64,000 nucleotides of DNA from the NCBI RefSeq assembly GCF_023242475.1, contig NZ_JALJFG010000026.1, positions 26,972-90,971 on the forward strand, read 5' to 3'. Made by a program: the position numbers and the translations under genes. A model generated the notes under the pieces. The model was given only the letters and a program-made list of their open reading frames with translations, was not told the DNA's origin and ran no database searches. Origin of the DNA: Pseudomonas sp. MWU15-20650 (lineage in GTDB: Bacteria; Pseudomonadota; Gammaproteobacteria; Pseudomonadales; Pseudomonadaceae). This document shows positions 31,275 through 38,965 of this stretch, piece after piece (within the stretch, counting starts at the first letter, position 1; each line of letters opens with the position of its first letter).

Positions 31275-31574
31275 TGGCGCACCTACACGGACGGTTAAAG
31301 AAAGCCACTTGGCTATGCAGCATCACTTTACTGGATCAAACGACGATGAAGCCTGCCTGATTTAGCCACTCGGCCCAGCGCCGAGCGCTTTGTACTGCCC
31401 TTCGTCGTGCCACCATTGAGCTGGCAATCCGCATGATTGCAAACTGACGGTGCTGAAGGATCGGCGCCCCAAGTGTTACAGAAAGCCCGCCACGTGCGGG
31501 CTTTCTGCTTTTACGACATTCTTTTCACCTGGCATTCACAGGGCCTGGCGCACAGTCGCCCTACTCCTTTGAAG
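31275..31574. other. Intergenic with an orphan terminator
   Basis: About 300 bases. The only clear structure is an 11-bp stem (AGAAAGCCCGC with GCGGGCTTTCT) at 31480-31506. No gene that it would terminate is left, which suggests deletion. Confidence 0.55.
31480..31510 (+). terminator. Orphan terminator hairpin
   Basis: A perfect 11-bp stem with loop CACGT followed by CTGCTTTT. No intact gene ends into it. Confidence 0.6.
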
Positions 31575-31966
31575 AATCCCCATTAGGCCCGCCCGCACGC
31601 GGGCCTTTTTTTTGCCTGATGGCGACCCTGTAATGGGTATCGAGTAGGCGGTCGGGGGTGGTCTTCAGAGGACTTGACGACTGCCTGCACGCCCATTTGA
31701 TCGATGTAGAGGCAAGCAAATACCTGCGAGCGTGTTCTCGGCTCCACCCGCAAGGTATTGAAGCGTTTCACGAACCCCGGCAACCACGCCCACGCAGTAG
31801 CCCATATCCACTTGATTGTCGTCTGCCGCCATCCGCTTTGTTTCCCAAAAGCGCAAAGCAACCTTGCATCCGTTTACAAACTTTGGCCCGGCACTGCTCT
31901 GCGCAAACACAACGCTGCTTGCCGACACCCCAATGGCCGCTACGCCGCCGCGATCAAAATCCGCAT
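31575..31966 (-). pseudogene. Rap1a/Tai-like immunity-type protein, frameshifted
   Basis: The start (ATG 31966 with GAGGGAAC) reads MRILIAAA and then hits a stop. Restoring one base continues VAAIGVSASSVVFAQ, a signal peptide. The next frame gives NGCKVALRFWETKRMAADDNQVDMGYCVGVVAGVRETL, then a shift to CLYIDQMGVQAVVKSSEDHP, and a further shift in a C5 run gives DRLLDTHYRVAIRQ. Together these match the Rap1a/Tai family. Some members are type VI secretion immunity proteins. At least three frame changes mean it is broken or the region has sequence errors. Confidence 0.6.
31586..31613 (+). terminator. Orphan terminator with T8 tail
   Basis: GGCCCGC pairs with GCGGGCC followed by eight T. It points to the plus strand, where no gene precedes it, and overlaps the decayed 3' end of the minus-strand pseudogene. 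Confidence 0.65.
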
Positions 31967-32026
31967 GTCGTTCCCTCTATGGTCTGGCGGGACTGGAGCC
32001 CGACCTAGGCTACTAGACCTGGCTGG

Positions 32027-32368
32027 TCAGCGCTGATCGATTTCAATCTTCTGTGTGGGGTCTGGACTGTATTTTTGGCGTTTCAACTGCGGGTCCCCCT
32101 TGGCCATACAAAAGAAAAAGATCTCCGCCTCGCCACACCCACCATGCAATGCGCACTCACTGGCCTGCATGTGATCGAGCAGTATCTCTCGGCCTTGAGA
32201 CTCGCAGAACGTGTTCGCCTCTTTTAGCGCTTGCCCTTTCGCAGATGCAGGTCCACCGAACGGAACACGGGTTGAAATCGTGTACGTATCTGGCCCGACC
32301 TTTATAGGCCCGCTGTCCGCACAACCGGTGAGTACCGTCGCAGTAATAGCGACCAGCCAAATTTTCAT
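32027..32368 (-). CDS. Predicted lipoprotein (113 aa)
   Basis: MKIWLVAITATVLTGCADSG is a lipoprotein signal. GGGGAGGA precedes the ATG at 32368, so upstream in-frame starts are not needed. The mature part has PDTYTISTRVPFGGPASAKGQALKEANTFCESQGRE, a pattern common in small conserved envelope lipoproteins, and several cysteines. The function is unknown. Confidence 0.7.
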   Translation of the reverse strand: MKIWLVAITATVLTGCADSGPIKVGPDTYTISTRVPFGGPASAKGQALKEANTFCESQGREILLDHMQASECALHGGCGEAEIFFFCMAKGDPQLKRQKYSPDPTQKIEIDQR

Positions 32369-32416
32369 CGTTGTCCTCCCCTCGTAAGTAGCGACTGTAC
32401 GCTTGGCCTGGCCCAT

Positions 32417-32744
32417 CGGTTTCCCCTGTCAACGCGTCACCCTGCACCTCACGGTGCAACATGCATGACTCGGGGCCTGGTTGATTCGCCATTTCTTACC
32501 AGTATCGAACATTCATCGACTATCCTCCGCCAGCTTTAACTGGCGCACTAAGCGTCCGCGGAATACACCTTGCTTAGTTAAACGGCCGCCCATTTATGGG
32601 GCAGTAACTCCGTAATAGCTTAGCCAAGGTGCCTTCGGCAGGCGCTTACGGCAAAACGGCCAATGCGTGCGTTTGGCTTCAACACGCAAGCACGCAAGTC
32701 CCCATATGGAGATGGAGTTGAATCTAGTCCTTGCCGAATTAATG
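32417..32744. other. Intergenic, no supported gene
   Basis: About 330 bases between the lipoprotein leader and the LysR stop codon. No gene, RNA or clear hairpin is seen. Confidence 0.5.
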
Positions 32745-33629
32745 CTAAGCCGCCAAGAGCGCTTGCCGGAGCGTCGCGACAAGCGGCTTGGGGTCGTCCT
32801 TGCGCCAGATAGCATAGACCCTGACCCGTGAAGGAAACCAGGGCAGCTCGCGAAATATGACGCTATCTGCAAGAAAATCCCGAAGACTCGCCTGGACAAA
32901 GGTAATGCCCAAACCTGAGGCCACCAGCCGCAAGGCTGCCAGCAGGTCATCCGCCTCTACCTTGATGTCAGGCAAGAAACCGCAAGCGGAGCAGTTCTCA
33001 AGAAAACGCTGGCGGGCCGCAGGATTTTTTGACCGGGCCAAGGCAACCCAACGCTCCCCGTTCAAGTCTTGAGGAGCAATGCTCGCTTGCGTGGCCATAG
33101 CATGTCTTTTTCCCAGAACAAGCAGTAGCGCTTCGCTTGAAACCTCCATGGACTCTATGTCTGCGCTCTCAGGAACTGAATAAACCAGTCCGAAGTCGAG
33201 CGCCCTACTGAGCAGGGCCTCGGATTGTTCTGAGGAGCCCATGGGACGGAGTTCGAAGGTAGCAGCCTGATGGCCTGATTGCAGACCTGCAAGGGCACGC
33301 GGTAATACATTGGAGTGCATGGCCGCTTCGACATAACCCACGGCAATATGGCCTGTCTCACCAAGAGCGATACTGCGCGCCGCTGCTTCGACTTCAGATG
33401 CATGGGCGACTAGGCTGCGCGCCTCCTGAAGGAAAAGACGTCCTTCGTCAGTCAGGCGCATGCGCTGACGTGCGCGTTCGAACAACCTCAGACCAAGCTG
33501 CGCTTCAAGCTGAATGATTTGTCGACTCAAAGGCGACTGCGAGATATGTAGACGGCTGGCGGCTTGACCGACATTTTCGGTTTCAGCGACAGCGATAAAC
33601 GCAACAAGCAATCGAAGATCTAAGGTCAT
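32745..33629 (-). CDS. LysR-family transcriptional regulator
   Basis: A 294-residue regulator. The N-terminal winged helix (VAFIAVAETENVGQAASRLHISQSPLSRQIIQLEAQLGLRLFER) is followed by a two-lobe effector domain. The opening resembles regulators of aromatic catabolism (BenM/CatR/CatM branch). It is divergent from a muconolactone-isomerase-like gene, which fits local control of that gene. Confidence 0.9.
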   Translation of the reverse strand: MTLDLRLLVAFIAVAETENVGQAASRLHISQSPLSRQIIQLEAQLGLRLFERARQRMRLTDEGRLFLQEARSLVAHASEVEAAARSIALGETGHIAVGYVEAAMHSNVLPRALAGLQSGHQAATFELRPMGSSEQSEALLSRALDFGLVYSVPESADIESMEVSSEALLLVLGKRHAMATQASIAPQDLNGERWVALARSKNPAARQRFLENCSACGFLPDIKVEADDLLAALRLVASGLGITFVQASLRDFLADSVIFRELPWFPSRVRVYAIWRKDDPKPLVATLRQALLAA

Positions 33630-33734
33630 GTGAATCGGGTCTCAAGTCATGCAGAACGCGTCTTGGACCAGAATAATATTTTTTGCAATTATCCGTGAAC
33701 TGTTTAAACGACGAACGCCTTGAAGGGGATATAT

Positions 33735-34028
33735 ATGCAGTTCATCACGCTTTCGCGTCGAGTCTCGGAGCGTTTTTCCGATGCGGATTTTGCGCCTCAT
33801 CTCGAAGCCGAAGCCCAGCGTGCCAGGGCTCTCTATCTGGAGGGATTTATCCGCACTATCTGGCACCGTGGTGACATGGGTGGCGCCTGCCTGCTGGTTG
33901 AAGCCGAAAACGAGACTGCCGTTCGGGAAAAGCTGGCAACGCTGCCACTGGTAAACTCCGGGATGCTGGAAGTTACTTCTGTTGTACCGTTGAAACCTTA
34001 TGGTGGATTTGGCCCAAGAATCCAGTAA
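33735..34028 (+). CDS. Muconolactone isomerase-like protein (97 aa)
   Basis: A small alpha/beta-barrel-dimer-type protein: RVSERFSDADFAPHLEAEAQRARALYLEGFIRTIWHRGDMGGACLLVEAENETAVREKLATLPLV. The size and the pattern of a central aromatic-basic stretch fit the muconolactone delta-isomerase superfamily. AAGGGG lies seven bases before ATG 33735. It stands alone without other catechol pathway genes, so a different substrate is possible. Confidence 0.7.
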   Translation: MQFITLSRRVSERFSDADFAPHLEAEAQRARALYLEGFIRTIWHRGDMGGACLLVEAENETAVREKLATLPLVNSGMLEVTSVVPLKPYGGFGPRIQ

Positions 34029-34086
34029 TCGCTCTTCGTCCGATAATATTTCGTACAGAGCCCAAGGAGGCACTCGGTGCAATTCG

Positions 34087-34419
34087 TCAAACTAGAGTAT
34101 GCGTCCGGGCCTCCCGCCTTGCGTCACTAAACCGTTTGTCACCGATGCGAAGGCTCGCTTCGATCATCTTTTCGATGTCGGCGGCGGCTGGCCTCTTCCA
34201 GTTTGTGATCTGGCCTGTCTCCAGGTCGATATTCAGGATCAGGTAGTCGCCGTAGTGCTCACCGGGGAAGAAGTCGGGCACGTAGCTTTCATAGCTGCCG
34301 ACTTCTTCGCCTTGGGCATCTTTCAGGCCAGCAGCGACCCCGTCGCAGACCTTGATGTGCATGTGCAGGTGCAGCTCAGTCACGTCGACCCGCACCGTTT
34401 TCTGCTGATTGATTTGCAT
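34087..34419 (-). CDS. Phage-type hypothetical protein (110 aa)
   Basis: Starts MQINQQKTVRVDVTELHLHMHIKVCDG with a CGGAGA site before the ATG. The acidic middle part (PDFFPGEHYGDYLILNIDLETGQITNW) has no membrane segment. The style and neighbours suggest a prophage remnant. The function is unknown. Confidence 0.6.
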   Translation of the reverse strand: MQINQQKTVRVDVTELHLHMHIKVCDGVAAGLKDAQGEEVGSYESYVPDFFPGEHYGDYLILNIDLETGQITNWKRPAAADIEKMIEASLRIGDKRFSDARREARTHTLV

Positions 34420-34511
34420 GCCGATGTCTCCGGGCTGATTTCCCGTCAGGCCCTCTTGCGAAGGCCTGTCGGTGAAATCGCGGCCACGCTACTGGCGCCA
34501 GACCGGGTTTG

Positions 34512-34709
34512 TTACATCAGCGGTGTTGGCCCGCTGCTGATTGCAGGGCTGGCCGGTCGTCTTCGTGGGTGGGCAGCGAGCTTCCTGCTCATGGCGTCAA
34601 ACAGCATCTGCGAGCTGAAGAGCGCGCGAGACGATTTTCCGATTTGCACCAGCTCACCCAGGATATGAATTATGGGCAGAACCAGAAAACGCTGGTTCTG
34701 TAGCAGCGT
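34512..34709 (-). pseudogene. Fragment of a phage-type gene
   Basis: The minus-strand frame reads ILGELVQIGKSSRALFSSQ then MLFDAMSRKLAAHPRRRP to a TAA stop at 34512. It has no usable ATG or ribosome site, so it looks like the 3' end of a gene directly upstream of the 110-residue phage-type gene. A 9-bp perfect hairpin (CAGAACCAG, 34677-34700) marks the break point. Confidence 0.35.
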
Positions 34710-34770
34710 TTAAGAATATCAATATGCAGCCGATAGGGTCTTTAAGCACAGACATCATGGAGGATCATCA

Positions 34771-35292
34771 GTGACGTTAATAATCGGAACAGCTTCCCTG
34801 TCTAAGCAGGCAGCAGCATATGTAATCAACAATCCTCACGAGACAAAAAACGCGTTCACCGTAAAAAAAACGGACGAAGCGGCAAATATCCTCAATCTCT
34901 CGGGCTCTAAAGCCATCGCTGACCTGAAGGACTCTTTGAAAGGGTATGACCTGACGTCGATCAGTACGCGTGACTTGGCAACGATCGGTTCCAAGCTTTA
35001 TAAGAGCGGCTTAATCGACGAAAGCGTTGCAGCGCGATTTACGTCTGGCACCATGGCCTTCGACAAGAATGGACAGCAAACCGATAAGGATACGAAGTTT
35101 AACGCTATCGCAATGTTTAACCAGATGCTGGGTGATATCACCCAGCTCGGGCAGGCCGAACCCGCGAATTTAGCTCAACAGGGTTTTAAGAACTCGATCA
35201 GTTCTCTGGTAGCTACCAATCATGCCGTCAACGCATTGGCCTATTTCGTGACCTCTGCGCAGAGCGACTTATCAGTCAAGGAGCGTGCTTGA
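34771..35292 (+). CDS. Unknown helical protein (173 aa)
   Basis: GTG start at 34771 with GGAGG seven bases before. The composition is lower in GC than the core genes. The sequence is soluble and helical with repeats of Ser/Lys/Ala, including LTSISTRDLATIGSKLYKSGLIDESVAARF and DKDTKFNAIAMFNQMLGD. No signal peptide or known domain was recognised. It is flanked by phage-type fragments and probably arrived by transfer. Confidence 0.6.
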   Translation: MTLIIGTASLSKQAAAYVINNPHETKNAFTVKKTDEAANILNLSGSKAIADLKDSLKGYDLTSISTRDLATIGSKLYKSGLIDESVAARFTSGTMAFDKNGQQTDKDTKFNAIAMFNQMLGDITQLGQAEPANLAQQGFKNSISSLVATNHAVNALAYFVTSAQSDLSVKERA

Positions 35293-35418
35293 TCAACGCA
35301 AACTCCCTGTTGGCATCGGTGGCCTCTCCGAAAAGCCCACGCGAGGCGCTTTCTTCTTCGGGTTGATGATCGGTTCACCCTTGACGTCCACCAGCACGGC
35401 CTTGGCCTTGATGTGCAT
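35293..35418 (-). CDS. Small phage-type protein (41 aa)
   Basis: Starts at ATG 35418 with GAGG nine bases upstream and ends right against the convergent 173-residue gene. The peptide MHIKAKAVLVDVKGEPIINP continues with KKKAPRVGF. It may be a gene fragment. No function is known. Confidence 0.35.
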   Translation of the reverse strand: MHIKAKAVLVDVKGEPIINPKKKAPRVGFSERPPMPTGSLR

Positions 35419-35652
35419 GTCGCGGCACCTCAGGGTATGCGTCCGGCCAAGTCATCTCCTCAATCCCGCAAAGCCAAGACATGGTGTGCACTTAAATTTG
35501 GGTGGACAACATCGCCTCAAGCGACGGTGTCAGGAAGGTGTGTTGCCCGGACGGTTACGGTTGGCCATCACTCCTTCTCAATTAGCAACAGCTGGTATCG
35601 CTGGTCGATCCCGCTATGATACAGGGCTTAAATCCCGACTGTAGATAAAGCT

Positions 35653-36057
35653 ATGCCAAGGTTGTCATTAGCCATCAGAGTTTTGTTTGCGTGTTGCCTT
35701 TTTGTTGCCACCGCTAATCACATCCGTGCAGATGCTTTACATGGTTTGCTCTGGGACTACGGATACGGGCCTAGCGCTTATTTGGTGAGCCGTATTTTCT
35801 GGGGGGCGCTTACATTCTTTGACCCGCTCGCAGCTCTACTCCTGTTCCTCAAGCCAAGAGCCGGAATCGCGCTTACGGCAGCGATCATCTTGGTCGACGT
35901 AGCTCATAACACTTTTTACGTCGCATTGAAGCAGCAGTGGCTGGAGCCGTTCTACCTGTCCCAAGTGGCGTTCCTCATCATTGTATTCCTGCTGTCACCC
36001 ATTGCTTGGCGCGGCCCTATTCGAGACGCTGCAATCACCAGTCCAGCTCGAGCGTGA
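35653..36057 (+). CDS. Four-helix inner-membrane protein (134 aa)
   Basis: Four hydrophobic segments, the first starting LAIRVLFACCLFVATANHIRADAL and the last LSQVAFLIIVFLLSP. There is no lipobox. The ribosome site is weak. The layout resembles small DoxX-like or DUF membrane proteins, but no family could be named. Confidence 0.55.
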   Translation: MPRLSLAIRVLFACCLFVATANHIRADALHGLLWDYGYGPSAYLVSRIFWGALTFFDPLAALLLFLKPRAGIALTAAIILVDVAHNTFYVALKQQWLEPFYLSQVAFLIIVFLLSPIAWRGPIRDAAITSPARA

Positions 36058-36061
36058 TTCA

Positions 36062-36200
36062 CTCCACTGATGCGGTAGTAGTTGATCGACCTCACTGTCG
36101 ATGGGCACAGCACCGTCCTCCAGATAGCGAGTCAGCGCTACCCAGCGTCCAGGGCCGTAGCCGTAGCCGTAGCCGTAGCCGAGCCCTCGGGCACCAGTTC
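36062..36200 (-). mobile_element. IS66-type transposase remnant
   Basis: The minus strand reads RWVALTRYLEDGAVPID, close to the segment before the catalytic end of IS66 TnpC proteins. It then drifts into unrelated sequence instead of the usual NNxVE motif. Next to it a hexamer (GCCGTA) is repeated about four times, giving a GYGYGYG string. No inverted ends are seen, so only a scrap remains. Confidence 0.35.
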
Positions 36201-36405
36201 GCGTTGGGCCAGCATCCACTCATCCGTCAAAATGGGGACGTCATGGACGGGAGGTAACCGGAGGAGCGCGAAGTAATCACGCCCCTCCCTATCGATGCAG
36301 GTTTTGACACAGGACGGCAGTAGCGTGTTCTAAGAATCGCCTGATGCCCATCGATACGTTGATTGATTAGGCTGCAACGCTCTTGCCGACCTTGTAGCCC
36401 TCTTC

Positions 36406-37377
36406 ATGAAGCATTTGAATCGACTGAACACCATGTCCACCTTTGTCGCGGCGACGTTACTGGCCTGCGCGTCGGACGCAATGGCGGCGAATTGCACATT
36501 CAACGGTTCCCCCAGCACTCAAACGCTCAACTTCGGTGCAAGCCTGGCCAATGGCAGCCTGACAGTCCCCGCCGACACGCCGGATGGCACGGTGATTTAC
36601 CAGGAAACCTTGCAGCAATCGTCCTCGCACAGTTGGTCGTGCAGTGCGGGCTCGCAATACGGCGTGGCAGTCAATCCCGCACTAGGCACCCCGGCTAGTG
36701 TCGTAACCAACTTCCCCCTAGGTAAAACGGGGCTTTCGTTCCGTATCTGGATGGATATGTTAAGTCGCTATGAGCCGTCTCTGTTTGCGATTAGCCCAAA
36801 AGGTTATGGTATCGTCTCAGGTGCGGTCCGACTGGAAATCGTCAAGTCAGGCACATTGGCATCGAAAGTTACGATTGCTGCCGGTCATCTGGGCAACCTG
36901 CAGTCAGGCGAGCTGATTCTGGATAAATTCAACCTGTCCAATCCTCTGATATTGAATGCCGCCTCCTGCCAGACCCCTTCCGCCCTCGTAGCCATGGGTG
37001 ATGACTATCAATTGCAGGAGTTTCGCGAGGCCGGCGCAACATCACGAACGGTGCACTGGAACATCGCTTTGAACCAGTGCCAGACCGGTATCAAAAAAGT
37101 CACCTACTCGCTCAAGGCCACCACTCCCATCATCGACGCGACAAAGGGTGTCGTCGCACTCAATAATACCTCGACCGCCACTGGCATCGGCCTGCAATTG
37201 ATGAACGACGCCGGGCAACCGATTGCCTTCGATACCCTCTACCCGTTCAACGCCTTCACCACTACCGGCACCGACTTCAAGATCCCGTTATCAGCAGCGT
37301 ACTACCGCCTGCCAACAGGCGATCTCAAGGCCGGCAGTGCCAATACCGAAGTCACCTTCATTGTGAACTACCTGTAA
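36406..37377 (+). CDS. Orphan type 1 fimbrial adhesin/tip protein
   Basis: A 323-residue exported protein. The signal peptide ends near SDAMA|ANCTF; an internal ATG at 36433 is an alternative start because no strong ribosome site precedes 36406. The N-terminal lectin-like half is followed by a pilin domain with paired cysteines (NAASCQTPSALVAMGD, ALNQCQTGI) and the typical last strand NTEVTFIVNYL. No chaperone, usher or major pilin is nearby, so it would have to be assembled by a system elsewhere. Confidence 0.75.
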   Translation: MKHLNRLNTMSTFVAATLLACASDAMAANCTFNGSPSTQTLNFGASLANGSLTVPADTPDGTVIYQETLQQSSSHSWSCSAGSQYGVAVNPALGTPASVVTNFPLGKTGLSFRIWMDMLSRYEPSLFAISPKGYGIVSGAVRLEIVKSGTLASKVTIAAGHLGNLQSGELILDKFNLSNPLILNAASCQTPSALVAMGDDYQLQEFREAGATSRTVHWNIALNQCQTGIKKVTYSLKATTPIIDATKGVVALNNTSTATGIGLQLMNDAGQPIAFDTLYPFNAFTTTGTDFKIPLSAAYYRLPTGDLKAGSANTEVTFIVNYL

Positions 37378-37379
37378 TG

Positions 37380-37659
37380 CGCCGGGCTTCCTCAGTGCCT
37401 GTAGAAACCCACACTTTTCAAGCACACGGCATGACGAAACACTCCCATCAGTAACACCTGCTGAGAGTTTATTGAGCTGCAACGTATCGCTTGAATACGC
37501 AACTACTCTATTTAGCGACTCGGTGCCATACCTCTTGCCATGTTGCTCCGACAAAAGAAGGTATCCGACCTCTGCTTCTGATTCCCCTTCGTCACGTCGA
37601 ATTATCTTTAATCCGGTTACGCCTAGTAGGCTGGCCGCTCTGCCTTTCAGAGATAACAA
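37380..37659 (-). pseudogene. GNAT acetyltransferase fragment
   Basis: The frame contains VTGLKIIRRDEGESEAEVGYLLLSEQHGKRYGTESLNRVVAYS and LNKLSAGVTDGSVSSCRVLEKCGF, the acetyl-CoA-binding core of RimJ/RimL-type acetyltransferases. The N-terminal third is missing, and beyond CGF the frame runs into antisense of the fimbrial gene. It is a truncated copy. Confidence 0.65.
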
Positions 37660-37842
37660 GACACATCCAGTGATCTGAACCCGCCACCTACTCAGAGCGC
37701 CCTCTCACCCCTGCAATACTCTCGTTACAAGACACCACCATCACTAACAACGCCCGCGTGCCGTCCGCCTTTAACGCGGAGAAACTACTCCCATAAAGCC
37801 GCACAGCCAGCCTATGAGGTTACGGTTTCAACCCGTCGCCAC

Positions 37843-37876
37843 AAAAACAAAAAAGGCGCTACCCAGAGCGCCTTTT
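37843..37876 (-). terminator. Terminator of the hsp20 gene
   Basis: A 10-bp stem (AAAAGGCGCT with AGCGCCTTTT) and, on the minus strand, a T-rich tail, 14 bases after the Hsp20 stop codon. Confidence 0.85.
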
Positions 37877-37890
37877 CTGTTATCACTGAC

Positions 37891-38349
37891 TTACTGCAAA
37901 CTAACCTGACGTCGTTCCGGCGTCCCTTCGCCACCGATAGTAATTCTCTTCGGTTTGGCTTCTTCAGGAACCACACGCAGCAAATCAATGCTTAACAGGC
38001 CGTTGTTCATCGAAGCGCCGCGCACCTCAATGTGATCTGCCAGACGGAACGACAACCGAAATGCTCGTTGCGCGATGCCCTGGTGCAGATAGGTGACTTC
38101 TTTATCGATTTCGCGCTTCTCGCCAACGACTGTCAACACGCCCTTCTCGACCTGAATATCCAAGTCCGCTTCAGTGAGTCCAGCTACTGCAATGACAATG
38201 CGATATTCGTCATCACCGTGCTTTTCCACGTTGTGAGGCGGATAAGTGTTTGGAGCCTCGCTGCGAAGCGCCGACTCAAACAGGTCATTGAAGCGATCGA
38301 AGCCCACGGATTGACGGAACAAAGGGGCTAGCGAAAGGGTAGTAGCCAT
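37891..38349 (-). CDS. ibpA: Hsp20/IbpA-type small heat shock protein
   Basis: A 152-residue small heat shock protein. The alpha-crystallin domain runs from about residue 36 to 130 (YPPHNVEKHGDDEYRIVIAVAGLTEADLDIQVEKGVLTVVGEK). The N-terminal LAPLFRQSVGFDRFNDLFES and an ending with an IxI-like KRITIGG are typical of IbpA. It holds unfolding proteins for DnaK and ClpB. A heat-shock promoter precedes it and a terminator follows. AGGAG lies before the ATG. Confidence 0.92.
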   Translation of the reverse strand: MATTLSLAPLFRQSVGFDRFNDLFESALRSEAPNTYPPHNVEKHGDDEYRIVIAVAGLTEADLDIQVEKGVLTVVGEKREIDKEVTYLHQGIAQRAFRLSFRLADHIEVRGASMNNGLLSIDLLRVVPEEAKPKRITIGGEGTPERRQVSLQ

Positions 38350-38419
38350 CTCAAAATCTCCTGATTAAATCCAAGTGATTAAGTACGCAACCCGCATTCG
38401 GCGTCGCGTGATAAAAATC

Positions 38420-38444
38420 TATGTGCACCGGAAAAATTTTCAAG
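38420..38444 (-). promoter_or_regulatory. Sigma-32 promoter of hsp20
   Basis: Read on the minus strand: CTTGAAA, 12 bases, then CACATA, close to the RpoH consensus. It would give a leader of about 60-65 bases. Pseudomonas ibpA leaders are known to hold ROSE-type RNA thermometers; a clear anti-ribosome-site stem was not proven by eye. Confidence 0.7.
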
Positions 38445-38965
38445 AGCGCAGATAAAAATTTTTACAATAGCCACGCCCAGACTTGGTCAACGGACACTCT
38501 AGCTTGCGAGGCTGAGCGAGCTGGAACGTTCGCGGGGTATGCGTCCCCTACCCGATAATCACCGAGAACGGCAGGCACGCTGCAGCCACTGGCTGAATCC
38601 GTTGCGTCGCCGGCAGCGATCACCGCACGCCTTTCGCCAGCACCGCATCAGGGTAAGCATGCCCTGCGTTCTCATGATGAATGATCGCTTTGGCGAAGCC
38701 GGTCATAACGTTCGACGCGGTCAAAACGGTCTCTGCGCCTGGCTGGGTGCCAGTGCTCAGCCGCCGAACACTTTGCAGGGTAACCCTGGAGTTCGGTATC
38801 AAGTTCAAGAAGGCGAACCGCGGTGGCAATCAAGGCGCTGAGCGTAGAAAGCAGATGGAGGAACGAGACGCGCAGGTCGCTGAGCGGATCATCGCTGCCC
38901 ACGGCATCCACTACCCCATAACGCGCAAAGGATGCACTTCATAGCGCGTATCACGATGTAGTAGT
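38445..38965. other. Intergenic, no convincing gene
   Basis: About 520 bases. A plus-strand frame ending at 38944 has a protein-like tail (RRKQMEERDAQVAERIIAAHGI) but no ribosome site, and may be the end of a lost gene. No repeat or RNA gene was seen. Confidence 0.4.

Noticed and set aside
38681..38944. Plus-strand open frame of 87 codons
   Set aside because: Only the last third looks protein-like and there is no ribosome site; described as intergenic instead.
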